Assembly: GCA_045576355.1 (NCBI GenBank)
Contig: JAZNGG010000008.1
Coordinates: 1-64,000 of the forward strand
DNA: 64,000 nt
Direction: 5' to 3'
Source of the DNA: Liminaster sp045576355
GTDB lineage: Bacteria > Bacteroidota > Bacteroidia > Bacteroidales > UBA3663
Part shown: positions 15,595 to 25,392 of the stretch, piece after piece
How positions within the stretch are numbered: the first letter of the stretch is position 1
Layout of the letters: every line of letters starts with the position of its first letter
Position numbers and translations under genes: made by a program
Notes under the pieces: model-generated
The model's input: the letters and a program-made list of their open reading frames with translations, nothing else
Database searches by the model: none
What the model was told of the DNA's origin: nothing

Positions 15595-15880
15595 ATGGGA
15601 GCATTTGCTACTAAAAGGACTTTTTGTGACAACGCTATTAAGGCCCTTGTTGATAAGCTCAAAGGCCGGTTATTCGCCTATATCGGCGCAAATCAGGATG
15701 TAGAGGCTGTTGCGGCATCAATTTCAATCTCCAACACATTGAGATTTAATATAATATTGGTCGGTGTGCGTGGAAGTCCGGCATTTAGGTAGAAGCCGCG
15801 AGCTTCTTTATTCATGTATGGCTGCTCCTGATTTCGGTGCAGAGGAAGCTAAAGAGAACTTCTTTGATGAGGAAAAATAG
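15595..15880 (+). pseudogene. C-terminal remnant of a vWA-domain (TerY-like) protein gene
   Basis: Residues AIKALVDKLKGRLFAYIGAN and QDVEAVAASISISNTLRFN match, from memory, the end of the von Willebrand A domain of a widespread Bacteroidales vWA protein. After a frame change near 15770 another frame continues with the family C-terminus, RSRELLYSCMAAPDF then GAEEAKENFFDEEK, ending at TAG 15880. The MIDAS-bearing N-terminal half is absent and the middle is shortened. The first ATG is at 15595. The break lies at the right border of the AT-rich island, so insertion or rearrangement there probably destroyed the gene. Confidence 0.65.
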
Positions 15881-15902
15881 TTTAACAATAGAAAAAAACG
15901 AT

Positions 15903-17132
15903 ATGAAAACAAATCTAAATTCAAACGCAATACGCTCAGCGATTAAAATCTGCCTCGTTGCAGTTATTTCACTTCTTTTGCTGATCCCTTTAGCAAAGAT
16001 TGAGGGTGTAATAGAAGACCGTGAACAGACTAAAGATTCTGTTACGATAGAGGTGGCAAACTCTTATGCTAAGCCTCAAACCGTTTTTGCTCCTTATTTG
16101 CTGTCGTATGTAGAGATTGAACCAAGTGGCAAACAAACTCATGTGGAGGATTATTATTCCTATTGCTCACAGGTAGATTATACTGCTGATGTTGTAACCG
16201 ATATGCTGCATCGCTCTATTTATGATGTGATTGTCTACAACTCTAAGGTTAAGATATGTGGAAAGCTGCCAATTACTGAGATATCAGTGGTTGCAAGAGA
16301 TAATGAATTCCGCCTCAAGGTGACTGATATTAAGGGTTTCAGTAATCCGTCACAACTGACTTTTGGCGGTAGATCCTTTGAACTTCACCGTAAGTCGGAG
16401 GAGTTTGTTGCAGAGGTCGTATTCCCTGAAGGTGCAAAGGCTGGCGATATCATTGATTTTGCATTTTCCTTTGACTTGAAAGGTACAGAATCGCTCTCCT
16501 TTAATCCTTCAAAAGATGGAAATACTACGGTATCAATAAGTTCATCTTATCCCCATCCAAGTTTTCAGGGGGCGATGTTGCCAAATACCAGAGAGGTTTC
16601 TGACGATGGATTCAATGCCACTTGGAACGTGTCAAGCTTCAATATTTCGATATGGGACAATATGGGAGTTAAGTTCGTAGATCCTGCTAATCCTTATCAG
16701 CAGTCTATGCGTTCGGCAAAGTATGGAATGCTTATTATCGTCCTTGTCTTCGTTGCAGGCTTGTTCGTGGAGTTCCTGACCCGCAAGGAAATTAATCCTA
16801 TTCAATACGCTGTAATAGGTCTTTCACTTGTTTTATTCTACTCTCTGTTAGTAGCATTCTCCGAGTTTATGACCTTTGGCATAGCGTATATAATTGCCGC
16901 TTTGATGACAACAGGAGCCTTGATGTTCTATTTCCGAGCTATCTTGAAGAGCCGTAGTGCTTATGTACTTGGAGGGTTTGTTGCGGTGGTTTATGCTTTG
17001 AACTATATATTGCTTCAAATGGAGACTTATGCACTGCTTGCAGGCTCAGTAGTACTCTTCTTGCTCCTCTGCTTTGTAATGTATCTTACGGCCAATGTAA
17101 ACAATAACAAAGACCTTGTTAGAACAGAATAA
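15903..17132 (+). CDS. creD: CreD-like inner-membrane protein
   Basis: 409 residues from ATG 15903 (MKTNLNSNAIRSAIKICL); a longer frame from 15837 runs back into the vWA remnant and I rejected it. One N-terminal membrane helix (ICLVAVISLLLLIPLAKI), then the family motif IEGVIEDREQTKDSVTIEV, a long extracytoplasmic part (about 60-300) rich in beta strands, and about six membrane helices at the C-terminus (GMLIIVLVFVAGLFVEFL, then YAVIGLSLVLFYSLLVAF). CreD proteins are tied to envelope stress; in Bacteroidales they often sit beside a small regulator, which I do not see here. Slightly shorter than E. coli CreD. Confidence 0.85.
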   Translation: MKTNLNSNAIRSAIKICLVAVISLLLLIPLAKIEGVIEDREQTKDSVTIEVANSYAKPQTVFAPYLLSYVEIEPSGKQTHVEDYYSYCSQVDYTADVVTDMLHRSIYDVIVYNSKVKICGKLPITEISVVARDNEFRLKVTDIKGFSNPSQLTFGGRSFELHRKSEEFVAEVVFPEGAKAGDIIDFAFSFDLKGTESLSFNPSKDGNTTVSISSSYPHPSFQGAMLPNTREVSDDGFNATWNVSSFNISIWDNMGVKFVDPANPYQQSMRSAKYGMLIIVLVFVAGLFVEFLTRKEINPIQYAVIGLSLVLFYSLLVAFSEFMTFGIAYIIAALMTTGALMFYFRAILKSRSAYVLGGFVAVVYALNYILLQMETYALLAGSVVLFLLLCFVMYLTANVNNNKDLVRTE

Positions 17133-17218
17133 TGATGAAATGAGTGACTCAAATTACTCGATACCAAAGGAAATTTGATTCACCAAAGGTAGTATTCGAA
17201 TAAACTAAACCCTTAATG

Positions 17219-17255
17219 AAAATGTCGGTAGCCAATTTGAGGTTATCGACATTTT
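17219..17255 (+). terminator. Terminator downstream of creD
   Basis: AAAATGTCGGTA (17219-17230) pairs with TATCGACATTTT (17244-17255), with one wobble and a 13-base loop. It is the first strong hairpin after the creD stop at 17132. Confidence 0.5.
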
Positions 17256-17614
17256 GATTCATAAATTACATCCATTTCAAAATAAATAGTTCCCATTGCA
17301 CTCAGAAAAAGCGTTCTTTTCAATAATGTAGCATCAGACGGATAAGGTTTATACCCGTTTTTTCTCTTTTTGTTTTTTTGAGGGGGCGGAAAGAGAGTTC
17401 GTTTTTTAGTAGAAATTAACGGATAAATGTAATCTGTGTATGGCAAGATAGGGCGCGTGACGCATGAGGTGATTTTAACATTATGGTGATGGACCTTAAT
17501 AACGAAAAGCGTTTTGAGGAATCCGGAAAAGAGATAAAAACCTTATGTGCAAGGTGTAGTTTTTAGGGTTTGTTTGTATAAAAATTTGGAACGATTGGGG
17601 GAGTTTCGGTAGTT

Positions 17615-17746
17615 CCAAGAGCGGGCGTTCTTCTGCTACGAGACTCGACGCGTGATTTAACGAGGGTACGCTTATGACACAACGAGGGTACGCTCATGTT
17701 GCAACGAGGGTACGCGCGTTTAATAATGAGGGTGGGCGCATTGAGT
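17615..17746. repeat. Array of about six 22-bp units, core AACGAGGGTACGC
   Basis: Clear units begin at 17659, 17681 and 17703 (core AACGAGGGTACGC), a fourth diverged one at 17725 (AATGAGGGTGGGCGC), and two weaker ones at 17615 and 17637. The period is exactly 22 bases, about two helical turns; cores are GC-rich and spacers variable. Other 22-base arrays with a different core occur at 29496-29539 and 46586-46629. Confidence 0.65.
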
Positions 17747-17791
17747 GAAGATGGTAGGTGTAGAGTGCTGAAAATAAATGAGTTATAAAAC

Positions 17792-17831
17792 AAGTATAGC
17801 GAGGATAGAAAGATCTATCTTCGCTATACTT
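17792..17831. terminator. Strong hairpin, probably bidirectional terminator
   Basis: AAGTATAGCGAGGATAGA (17792-17809) pairs with TCTATCTTCGCTATACTT (17814-17831), 18-base arms with one mismatch and a 4-base loop. Its core TAGCGARGAYAGA reappears in the hairpin at 18179-18211. Confidence 0.55.
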
Positions 17832-18178
17832 ATATTGCGGCTCATGGCTGATGTCTATGGCAGCTTTGGTTTAGGGATTTATTGGTTTAGGAGTTTTGTG
17901 GTTGAAAGGTTGAAGTGTTGAGGGGTTTTGAGTTTTACCCTGTCTTTTCCCTCTTCCTCTTTTCTTAACTCATGGAGGGGTTAGCCTTAATGCAAAGATA
18001 CGATGCCAGAGAGCCGATGTCAAGAGAGTTAAAGATTTTTTAACGATTGTGGTTGTTGGTTTATGGGTTTAGAGGTTGAAGAGTTGAGGCTATGGTGATG
18101 GCTTTTAAGATAGAATAATTCGATTATAATAGATAAAATTTTTGATACCAACTTTTATCGGACAACAATAAAACAAAT

Positions 18179-18211
18179 ATAGCGAAGACAGATATGCTCT
18201 ATCCTCGCTAT
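18179..18211 (-). terminator. Hairpin downstream of the YitT-family gene
   Basis: ATAGCGAAGACAGA (18179-18192) and TCTATCCTCGCTAT (18198-18211) form a stem with two mismatches just after the stop of the leftward gene at 18237. The stem is related in sequence to the hairpin at 17792-17831. Confidence 0.5.
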
Positions 18212-18236
18212 TATGTGATTATGTTAAGGGTGATGC

Positions 18237-19127
18237 TTATTTGATCTTGTCGAAACCTTCGCCGAAGACTCCATGGCAGAAGGACTGGGAAACCAGTGCG
18301 TTGGGGTCGATGCTTTTGACGATATTAAAGATGTCTTGTGTCTCATATTTGCGAGCCAAGACCATCAGCACTTTGACTTCCTGTTTGGAGTACCATCCCT
18401 GTCCGTCCAGGACGGTGACACCGCGTTTCTTGACGTTATTGACAGCGTCGGCAATCTCCACATAACGCTTGGAGATGATGAGGAACTGTACGGTCTGACG
18501 GGTACCATTGATGACATAGTCACACATGAAGCTGGCGATGAGGGTGAAGGCAACACCATAGACGATCACCTCCATGCTGTGATAGAGGATGTAGGAGGAG
18601 CAGATGATGCAGATATCGACACACTGCATGGCACGGCCGAAACTCATGCGGAAGAATTTGGTCATCAGGGCAACGATGATGTCTGTGCCTCCTGTGCTAC
18701 CATTGTGCGCAAAGACGATGCCGAGTCCGGCTCCGCCCATCATGGCACCAATGATGACATGCATGAATTTGTCTTGTCCGGCAGTGATGATGGGGTAGAG
18801 TTCAAATACGTATTTCATGACTGCCACCATGACCGAGAGCATGGAGACGCCGATGATGGTGCGCAGGGTGAATTGCTTGTTGAGCCAACGATAGGCAATG
18901 AGCAACATCATGGCATTGAGCCCCCAGATGGTGATGGCTGGGTTGATGCCGACTGCATAATAGATGAGTGAGGCAATACCCGATACTCCTCCCATGACTA
19001 CCTGTTCGGGGAGGATGAAGGCGCAATAGCCGACGGCATAGATGGTGATACCCAAAAAGATGAAGATCAAGTCCTTGACTTGCTGGTGCATGGCACGCTT
19101 CTTCACTACGGTTGAAAAGTTGGACAT
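18237..19127 (-). CDS. YitT-family membrane protein
   Basis: 296 residues. Five membrane helices typical of YitT (LIFIFLGITIYAVGYCAFIL, with the family motif ILPEQVVMGGVSGIASLIYY, and FAHNGSTGGTDIIVALM), then a C-terminal DUF2179 domain (about 210-296; RYVEIADAVNNVKKRGVTVL and KVLMVLARKYETQDIFNIV). The family is thought to be transporters of unknown substrate. The gene follows leuS by about 105 bases in the same direction, an order I know from other Bacteroidales. Confidence 0.9.
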   Translation of the reverse strand: MSNFSTVVKKRAMHQQVKDLIFIFLGITIYAVGYCAFILPEQVVMGGVSGIASLIYYAVGINPAITIWGLNAMMLLIAYRWLNKQFTLRTIIGVSMLSVMVAVMKYVFELYPIITAGQDKFMHVIIGAMMGGAGLGIVFAHNGSTGGTDIIVALMTKFFRMSFGRAMQCVDICIICSSYILYHSMEVIVYGVAFTLIASFMCDYVINGTRQTVQFLIISKRYVEIADAVNNVKKRGVTVLDGQGWYSKQEVKVLMVLARKYETQDIFNIVKSIDPNALVSQSFCHGVFGEGFDKIK

Positions 19128-19232
19128 GGTTGGTGGTTGGTTGAGGGGTTGAGGAGTTGAGGGGTTTATGGGCTGCGCCTTGCTATGGATTATGGCTTCT
19201 CTTTGCTCTAATCTCTCAACTCTTCAACCATA

Positions 19233-22049
19233 TTAAAGTACGATATTTACGATGCGTCCGGGAACTACGATGACTTTCTTGGGTGTCTTGTCGCCCATCC
19301 ATCGGGCAGCTTCCTCATGAGCCAAAACCGTTTTTTCGACGTCAGCCGGAGTCATGTCTGCAGGGAGTTGTACCTTGAAGCGGACTTTACCTCCGAATGA
19401 TACGGGATAAGTGACTGTGCTTTCGACTAAGTATTTCTCTTCAAATTTTGGCCACTCGGCATCACATACTGTGGTGTCATGTCCCAAAACGCCCTGCCAG
19501 AGTTCCTCTGCGATGTGGGGTGCAAATGGGGCAATCAGTACTACCAGCGGTTCGAGGATGCTGCGTGATGTGCACTTCTGTTGCTGCAGTTCGCCGACAG
19601 CGATCATGAAGGCGGAGATGGCAGTGTTGTAAGAGAAGGTCTCAATGTCTCCGGTCACTTTCTTGATGAGTTTATGGAGTGTCTTGAGCGATTCTGCACC
19701 GGGAGCTGCGTCAGTGACAGCTACGTCATCGCCACGGAAATAGAGTCCCCAGAGTTTTTTGAGGAAACGATGAGATCCATCGATGCCGGCTGTGTCCCAA
19801 GGTTTGCTCTGCTCGATGGGTCCGAGGAACATCTCATAGATGCGGAGTGTATCGGCTCCATATTTCTCTACGATGACATCGGGGTTGACAACGTTAAACA
19901 TGGACTTGGACATCTTTTCGACAGCCCAGCCACAGATGTAACGACCCTCCTCGAGGATGAACTCTGCAGAGGCATACTCTTCGCGCCATGCCTTAAATGC
20001 TTCGATGTCCAGGACATCACCCTTGACGATGTTGACATCGACATGGATCGGGGTGGTCTCATATTGATCTTTGAGGTGGAGGGAGACAAAGGTATTGGTC
20101 TCCTTGATGCGATAGACAAAGTTGCTGCGACCCTGGATCATGCCCTGGTTGACAAGCTTTTTAAACGGCTCGTCACAGCAGACTACACCGAGGTCGTAGA
20201 GGAATTTATTCCAGAAGCGGCTGTAGATGAGGTGACCTGTGGCATGTTCGGATCCGCCGAGATAGAGATCGACAGACTGCCAGTAGTCGTTGGCCTCACG
20301 GCTCACCAACCCTGTGCTGTTATGGGCATCCATATAGCGGAGATAGTAGGCTGATGATCCGGCAAAGCCCGGCATCGTACAGAGTTCCAGCGGGAATATG
20401 GTCTTGTGGTCGATCAATGCCTTATCGACAACCTCGCCTTTTACCTCATCCCAAGCCCAATGGGTGGCATGTCCGAGAGGCGGTTCGCCGCTCTCTGTCG
20501 GCTTAAATTCACTTACCTCCGGGAGGGTCAGTGGCATGCGGTCTGCCGGGATCATATAGGGCATTTCATCTTTATAATAGACCGGGAATGGCTCGCCCCA
20601 ATAGCGCTGACGGCTGAAGATGGCATCGCGCAGACGATAGTTCACTTTGACGCGGCCCAATCCTTTTTGGGTCACATATTGTTTGGTCGCTGCGATGCTC
20701 TCAGTCACAGTGAGTCCGTTGAGAGAGAATTCGGCGTTGGCCGAATTGATCATGATGCCCTCTTTGGCGTCAAAGCTGCTCTCGCTCACATCTGCTCCTT
20801 CGATCAGGGGGATGATCGGGAGGTTAAAGTGCTTGGCGAAGGCATAGTCACGGCTGTCATGGGCAGGTACAGCCATGATGGCTCCGGTGCCGTAGCTGGA
20901 AAGCACATATTCGGAGACCCAAATCGGGATCTCATTGCCGGTCAATGGGTTGATGGCATAGGCGCCGGTGAAGACACCGGTCACGGTGTGAGCAGCCTGA
21001 CGTTCGCGCTCAGTCTTATGCTTGATGGCATCGAGGTAAGCCTCCACTTCTGTGCGTTTCTCAGCGGTGGTTACTTTGTCCACATAGATGCTTTCCGGGG
21101 CAAGGACCATAAAGGTGACACCAAAAATAGTGTCTGCTCGTGTTGTGAAGATGGTGAAGTCCAAATCCATGTCTTTCACCTTAAACTGCATCTCTGTTCC
21201 CTCGCTGCGACCGATCCAGTTACGCTGTGTCTCCTTGATGGAGTCGCTCCAGTCGATCTTGTCCAGTCCGTCGAGGAGACGTTGGGCATAGGCAGAGACA
21301 CGGAGACACCACTGACGCATCAGTTTCTGCTCCACCGGATAACCGCCACGCTCAGAGACTCCGCCGACCACCTCGTCGTTGGCAAGCACTGTGCCGAGCT
21401 GCGGACACCAATTGACCATCGTGTCACCGAGATAAGCCAAGCGATAGTTCATCAACACTTGTTGTTGCTCTTTCTCACTCATGGCTTTCCATTCTTCGGC
21501 GCTAAAAGACATCTCCTTACCGCAAGCTGCTTCCACTCCTTCTGAGCCGTGCTGCTTAAAGTGACTTACGAGGTCGGCGATGGGTGCAGCCAGGTCTTTG
21601 CGGGTGTCATAATAGCTTTCAAACATCCGGGAGAACGCCCATTGTGTCCAGTGATAATAGTCCGGTTCGCAAGTGCGCACCTCGCGGCTCCAGTCGAAAG
21701 AAAAACCAATTTTATCCAATTGTTCCCGATAACGGGCAATGTTTTGTGTCGTCGTTATGGCAGGATGCTGACCTGTCTGTATCGCATACTGCTCTGCCGG
21801 CAGACCATAGGCATCATAGCCCATCGGGTGGAGGACATTGAAGCCATTGAGTCGTTTATATCGAGCATAGATATCCGATGCAATATAGCCGAGTGGATGA
21901 CCGACATGAAGACCGGCTCCCGAAGGGTAGGGGAACATATCCAATACATAAAACTTTGGTCGGGCCGGGTCAATCTCTACCCGATAAGTCTCATTATTGA
22001 CCCAATAGTTGCGCCATTTAGGCTCAATCTCTCTAAAACTATATTCCAT
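19233..22049 (-). CDS. leuS: Leucyl-tRNA synthetase
   Basis: 938 residues, full length. It charges tRNA-Leu with leucine in the cytoplasm. The class I signature HVGH is in YPSGAGLHVGHPLGYIASD near residue 45, the KMSKS loop is in AVEKMSKSMFNVV in the last third, and the CP1 editing domain is seen between (TIFTTRADTIFGVTFMVLAP, ILSSYGTGAIMAVPAHDSRD-like segment). The long insert of Bacteroidetes LeuRS is present. A long antisense frame opposite it is an effect of codon composition. Confidence 0.98.
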   Translation of the reverse strand: MEYSFREIEPKWRNYWVNNETYRVEIDPARPKFYVLDMFPYPSGAGLHVGHPLGYIASDIYARYKRLNGFNVLHPMGYDAYGLPAEQYAIQTGQHPAITTTQNIARYREQLDKIGFSFDWSREVRTCEPDYYHWTQWAFSRMFESYYDTRKDLAAPIADLVSHFKQHGSEGVEAACGKEMSFSAEEWKAMSEKEQQQVLMNYRLAYLGDTMVNWCPQLGTVLANDEVVGGVSERGGYPVEQKLMRQWCLRVSAYAQRLLDGLDKIDWSDSIKETQRNWIGRSEGTEMQFKVKDMDLDFTIFTTRADTIFGVTFMVLAPESIYVDKVTTAEKRTEVEAYLDAIKHKTERERQAAHTVTGVFTGAYAINPLTGNEIPIWVSEYVLSSYGTGAIMAVPAHDSRDYAFAKHFNLPIIPLIEGADVSESSFDAKEGIMINSANAEFSLNGLTVTESIAATKQYVTQKGLGRVKVNYRLRDAIFSRQRYWGEPFPVYYKDEMPYMIPADRMPLTLPEVSEFKPTESGEPPLGHATHWAWDEVKGEVVDKALIDHKTIFPLELCTMPGFAGSSAYYLRYMDAHNSTGLVSREANDYWQSVDLYLGGSEHATGHLIYSRFWNKFLYDLGVVCCDEPFKKLVNQGMIQGRSNFVYRIKETNTFVSLHLKDQYETTPIHVDVNIVKGDVLDIEAFKAWREEYASAEFILEEGRYICGWAVEKMSKSMFNVVNPDVIVEKYGADTLRIYEMFLGPIEQSKPWDTAGIDGSHRFLKKLWGLYFRGDDVAVTDAAPGAESLKTLHKLIKKVTGDIETFSYNTAISAFMIAVGELQQQKCTSRSILEPLVVLIAPFAPHIAEELWQGVLGHDTTVCDAEWPKFEEKYLVESTVTYPVSFGGKVRFKVQLPADMTPADVEKTVLAHEEAARWMGDKTPKKVIVVPGRIVNIVL

Positions 22050-22330
22050 AATATATTATCTGTGGTTTTTTTAATTGGTTTATTGGTTGATGGGTTATTC
22101 CCGTTAGTCATGAGCTTCGCGGGATGAAGGGTGAAGCCCTGCGATGGCTTTTGGCGATGGCACTTGGCTGCGCCCTGCGATGGCTGATGGCTATGTCTCT
22201 TGGCATTTCACCTCTCTCGATCCTCATCCTATGGCTTGACGTCAAAAGTCGGCACAAAGATAGTGAAAAGATGGGAAACATCATCTGCGAAAGCCAAAAT
22301 AATCAAAATATATGAAAAAAGAGGTAAAAA
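22050..22330. other. Gene-free stretch with GC-rich repeat text
   Basis: Between the divergent leuS and GH2 genes. It holds three variants of CTGCGATGGC and GCTGCGCCCTGCGATGGCT (22133-22205), members of the family also seen near 19168, 29717 and 58420-58510. No gene is evident. Confidence 0.45.
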
Positions 22331-22362
22331 TTTGTCCCTTCCATGAAAAACAGATATATTTG
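22331..22362 (+). promoter_or_regulatory. Promoter of the GH2/GH106 operon
   Basis: TTTG (22331-22334), exactly 20 bases, then TATATTTG (22355-22362), a full match to the Bacteroidetes consensus. The leader to the GH2 start would be about 95 bases. Confidence 0.65.
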
Positions 22363-22462
22363 TCTCTCAGAATTATGGCAGCCAAAAGATTTGAACGAAT
22401 TGTATCTCCGGAGGTTGAGGTTTGCCCGAGTGAAATGCGAAACTTAAAACACACAAATCATA

Positions 22463-25327
22463 ATGAAAAACATCCTATCTTTTTTTGCTCTTTTGTGTGC
22501 GACATCGTCCACACTGTTTGCCCAATCTGCATCACGCCTCACCGAGCAGGTTTATCTCTCCGGACGTGGCTGTGACGATATGGTGGAATGGGATTTTTAC
22601 TGTACGGGAGGTAACAATTCCGGAAAATGGACCAAGATCGGTGTTCCCTCTTGCTGGGAGTTGCAGGGTTTTGGTACTTACCAGTATGGTATGAAATTTT
22701 ATGGTAAGGCATTCCCGGAGGGGATAGCTGACGAAAAAGGTATGTATCGCTATGAATTTAACCTTCCTGCAGCATGGAATGGTCGGCAAGTGGAACTTAT
22801 CTTTGAGGCTGTCATGACCGATGCCGAGGTGAAAATCAATGGACGCAAAGCGGGCACCATGCACCAAGGCGGTTTCTATCGTTTCATCTATGACGTTTCA
22901 GACCGAGTTTTTACGGGTGATAAGAAGAATGTCCTGGAGGTAACTGTCTCTAAAGAGAGCACCAACGCCGGAGTGAATCTCTCCGAACGTCGTGCAGACT
23001 ACTGGAACTTCGGTGGTATCTATCGTCCGGTGTTTATGCGTTCGAAACCGGCATTAAACGTCGCTCACGTTGCCATCGATGCAGATATGCATGGTCGTTT
23101 TAAGGCGCAAGTAGAGCTTAACCGGGCTATTGAGGGAGCTGTCATCTTGACTGAAATTATCGACGAAAAAGGGAAAAAGGTGGCATCTCACCGTACTCCC
23201 GTTCGCCCCGGCGGATCTTCGGCAGAGGTTGATCTGATTGTAAAAAATGCCTCTTTATGGACTGCTGAGACTCCACATCGTTACACCGCTCGTTTCTCTC
23301 TTTTGGATGCCCAAGGAGATCTTTTGCATTGTGAAAACGAGAAATTCGGATTCCGCACGATTGAGACGCGGGAGAGTGATGGTCTCTACATCAATGGTGT
23401 GCGGGTGAATATCCGCGGTGTCAACCGACACAGCTTCCGTCCGGAATCCGGACGTACGCTCAGTCCGGAGAAGAACATCGAGGACGTCCTTTTGATCAAG
23501 TCTATGAACATGAACTCCGTCCGTCTCAGCCACTATCCTGCTGATCCGGAATTTTTGGATGCTTGTGACAGTCTCGGACTTTATGTGATGAACGAATTGA
23601 CCGGATGGCATGGCAAACATGAGACCATCGTCGGACAGAAACTGGTCAAGGAGATGGTGACACGCGATGTGAATCATCCCTCTGTGATTTGGTGGAGCAA
23701 TGGTAACGAAAAAGGGTGGAATACGGAACTCGATGGAGAGTTTCATAAGTATGACCCTCAGCGTCGTCCTGTGTTGCACCCGCAAGGCAACTTCGGAGGC
23801 TATGAGACCATGCACTATCGCTCTTATGGAGAGAGTCAGAACTATATGCGTCTCCCTGAAATCTTTATGCCGACAGAGTTCCTCCATGGCCTTTATGATG
23901 GTGGTCACGGAGCCGGTCTCTATGATTACTGGGAGATGATGCGCAAACATCCTCGCTGCATCGGAGGTTTCCTTTGGGTGCTCGCCGATGAAGGGGTTAA
24001 GCGTGTTGATATGGACGGCTTTATAGATAATGTTGGAAATTATGGGGCAGACGGTATCGTCGGACCGCATCATGAGAAGGAGGGCAGTTATTGGACCATC
24101 CGCGAAGTGTGGTGTCCGGTGCAGTTGCTTCGTCCGGAGTGGGGTGACAAAGAGATTACCTTTGATGTGGAAAACCGCTATGATTTCCGCAATCTCAATA
24201 CATGCAATTTCCGTTACGAATTTATCCAACTCCCTGCTATGGCAACCCGTGATGATGTGCGAGTGTTGAAGTCCGGTACCCTCAAAGGTAAAGACGTCGC
24301 TCCTCACGCATCCGGCAAACTTACCCTTCCTGCTGCTACTAAGGGAGCCAATGCTCTTCGCGTTACAGTTATCGACGGAGACAAAGAGGAGATTATGACC
24401 TGGGCATGGCCCTTGTCCTCTGTTGCTCTCTCTGCAGCGACCAAAGATGCCGGAGCTGCACCCAAACTTGTCAAGGAAGAGAAGCAGTGGAGCATCGAAG
24501 CCGGTGGACGTACTTATCTTTTCGATGCACAGACCGGTCTGCTGCAAGGTGTGAAAGTCTCCGGACGTTCTATCTCTCTCCAGGGAGGTCCGCGCTTTGT
24601 CGCTGCCAAACGTTCGGATCGTTCGATGGATCAATTCTATAACCACGATGATAAGGATGCCGAAAAGAAAAAGACTCAATACACCACGTTTGACGATGCC
24701 GGCAAGTTTACCGGATTCAGCGTGAGCGAAGCAGAGTCAGCGATCACTTTGACTGCTCGTTATCGTTTGGGCTCATTGGATAGTGTCCGTTGGGTGATCG
24801 GTTCGGATGGTGTTGCAGAGGTGGATGTCGCCTACAATTTCGCCGGTGTGGTAGATCTGATGGGTATCATGTTTGACTATCCGGAGAGTAAAGTGGAACA
24901 CAAGCGTTGGGTGGGTGATGGTCCCTATCGCGTTTGGCAAAACCGTCTCCATGGGCCACAGATCGGTCTTTGGGAGAACGAATATAATGATCCGATACCG
25001 GGCGAGAGCTTTACTTATCCGGAGTTTAAGGGATATTTTGCCAATGTTTCTTGGATGACCCTCCGCACGAGCGAGGGAAGCATCCATATCGGCAATCGTA
25101 CAGCACCTGATGCTAATCCTTCCGGCAGCACATATATCGGTGTATATCAGCCGAAAGATGGTCGTGACCAGTTGCTTTATACTTTGCCGGAGACAGGAAT
25201 CAGCCTCCTGCATGTCATACCTCCTGTGCGTAACAAGGTAAATACGACCGACCTTGTCGGACCTTCTTCTCAAGCTCATTGGGCAGAAGGAAATTATACG
25301 GCAAGCCTTGTGCTCAAATTCGAGTAA
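22463..25327 (+). CDS. Glycoside hydrolase family 2 enzyme, secreted
   Basis: 954 residues with a signal peptide (MKNILSFFALLCATSSTLFAQ). The N-terminal sugar-binding jelly roll (VPSCWELQGFGTYQYG), the Ig-like domain and the TIM barrel of GH2 follow in order. NIRGVNRHSFRPESG is the typical barrel entry; the acid/base Glu is in WWSNGNEKGWN (about 414) and the nucleophile is probably the Glu in MPTEFLHGLYDGG (about 472). The C-terminal 350 residues correspond to the DUF4981/beta-galactosidase small-chain region. The substrate, a beta-galactoside or similar, is not deducible. It is followed 65 bases later by a GH106 gene in the same direction; no SusC/SusD pair is nearby. Confidence 0.88.
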   Translation: MKNILSFFALLCATSSTLFAQSASRLTEQVYLSGRGCDDMVEWDFYCTGGNNSGKWTKIGVPSCWELQGFGTYQYGMKFYGKAFPEGIADEKGMYRYEFNLPAAWNGRQVELIFEAVMTDAEVKINGRKAGTMHQGGFYRFIYDVSDRVFTGDKKNVLEVTVSKESTNAGVNLSERRADYWNFGGIYRPVFMRSKPALNVAHVAIDADMHGRFKAQVELNRAIEGAVILTEIIDEKGKKVASHRTPVRPGGSSAEVDLIVKNASLWTAETPHRYTARFSLLDAQGDLLHCENEKFGFRTIETRESDGLYINGVRVNIRGVNRHSFRPESGRTLSPEKNIEDVLLIKSMNMNSVRLSHYPADPEFLDACDSLGLYVMNELTGWHGKHETIVGQKLVKEMVTRDVNHPSVIWWSNGNEKGWNTELDGEFHKYDPQRRPVLHPQGNFGGYETMHYRSYGESQNYMRLPEIFMPTEFLHGLYDGGHGAGLYDYWEMMRKHPRCIGGFLWVLADEGVKRVDMDGFIDNVGNYGADGIVGPHHEKEGSYWTIREVWCPVQLLRPEWGDKEITFDVENRYDFRNLNTCNFRYEFIQLPAMATRDDVRVLKSGTLKGKDVAPHASGKLTLPAATKGANALRVTVIDGDKEEIMTWAWPLSSVALSAATKDAGAAPKLVKEEKQWSIEAGGRTYLFDAQTGLLQGVKVSGRSISLQGGPRFVAAKRSDRSMDQFYNHDDKDAEKKKTQYTTFDDAGKFTGFSVSEAESAITLTARYRLGSLDSVRWVIGSDGVAEVDVAYNFAGVVDLMGIMFDYPESKVEHKRWVGDGPYRVWQNRLHGPQIGLWENEYNDPIPGESFTYPEFKGYFANVSWMTLRTSEGSIHIGNRTAPDANPSGSTYIGVYQPKDGRDQLLYTLPETGISLLHVIPPVRNKVNTTDLVGPSSQAHWAEGNYTASLVLKFE

Positions 25328-25392
25328 TATAATTGCGACATGACGTTCTATTGGCCGATTTCAATAATCTGAAAAGATAATAAGCGACACAG

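Larger units (their letters stand above)
17256..18178. other. Gene-free stretch with a 22-bp-period array and a hairpin
   Basis: No convincing gene on either strand; two short minus frames have no protein-like features. It contains the 22-base array at 17615-17746, the hairpin at 17792-17831, and low-complexity text of the kind GGTTTA / GGTTGAAG around 17870-17935 and 18045-18095. Confidence 0.5.

Noticed and set aside
17615..17746. CRISPR array
   Set aside because: The period of 22 bases leaves no room for spacers of usual length, cores are short and imperfect, and no cas gene is present.
17243..17793. Two short minus-strand frames downstream of creD
   Set aside because: They overlap the terminator region and the 22-base array, and have no start context, domain or protein-like composition.
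20406..21545. Long plus-strand frame opposite leuS
   Set aside because: Opposite a complete, well conserved synthetase; composition is that of an antisense frame and no promoter or domain is seen.
23255..24679. Long minus-strand frame opposite the GH2 gene
   Set aside because: The GH2 reading has catalytic motifs and a signal peptide; this one has none.
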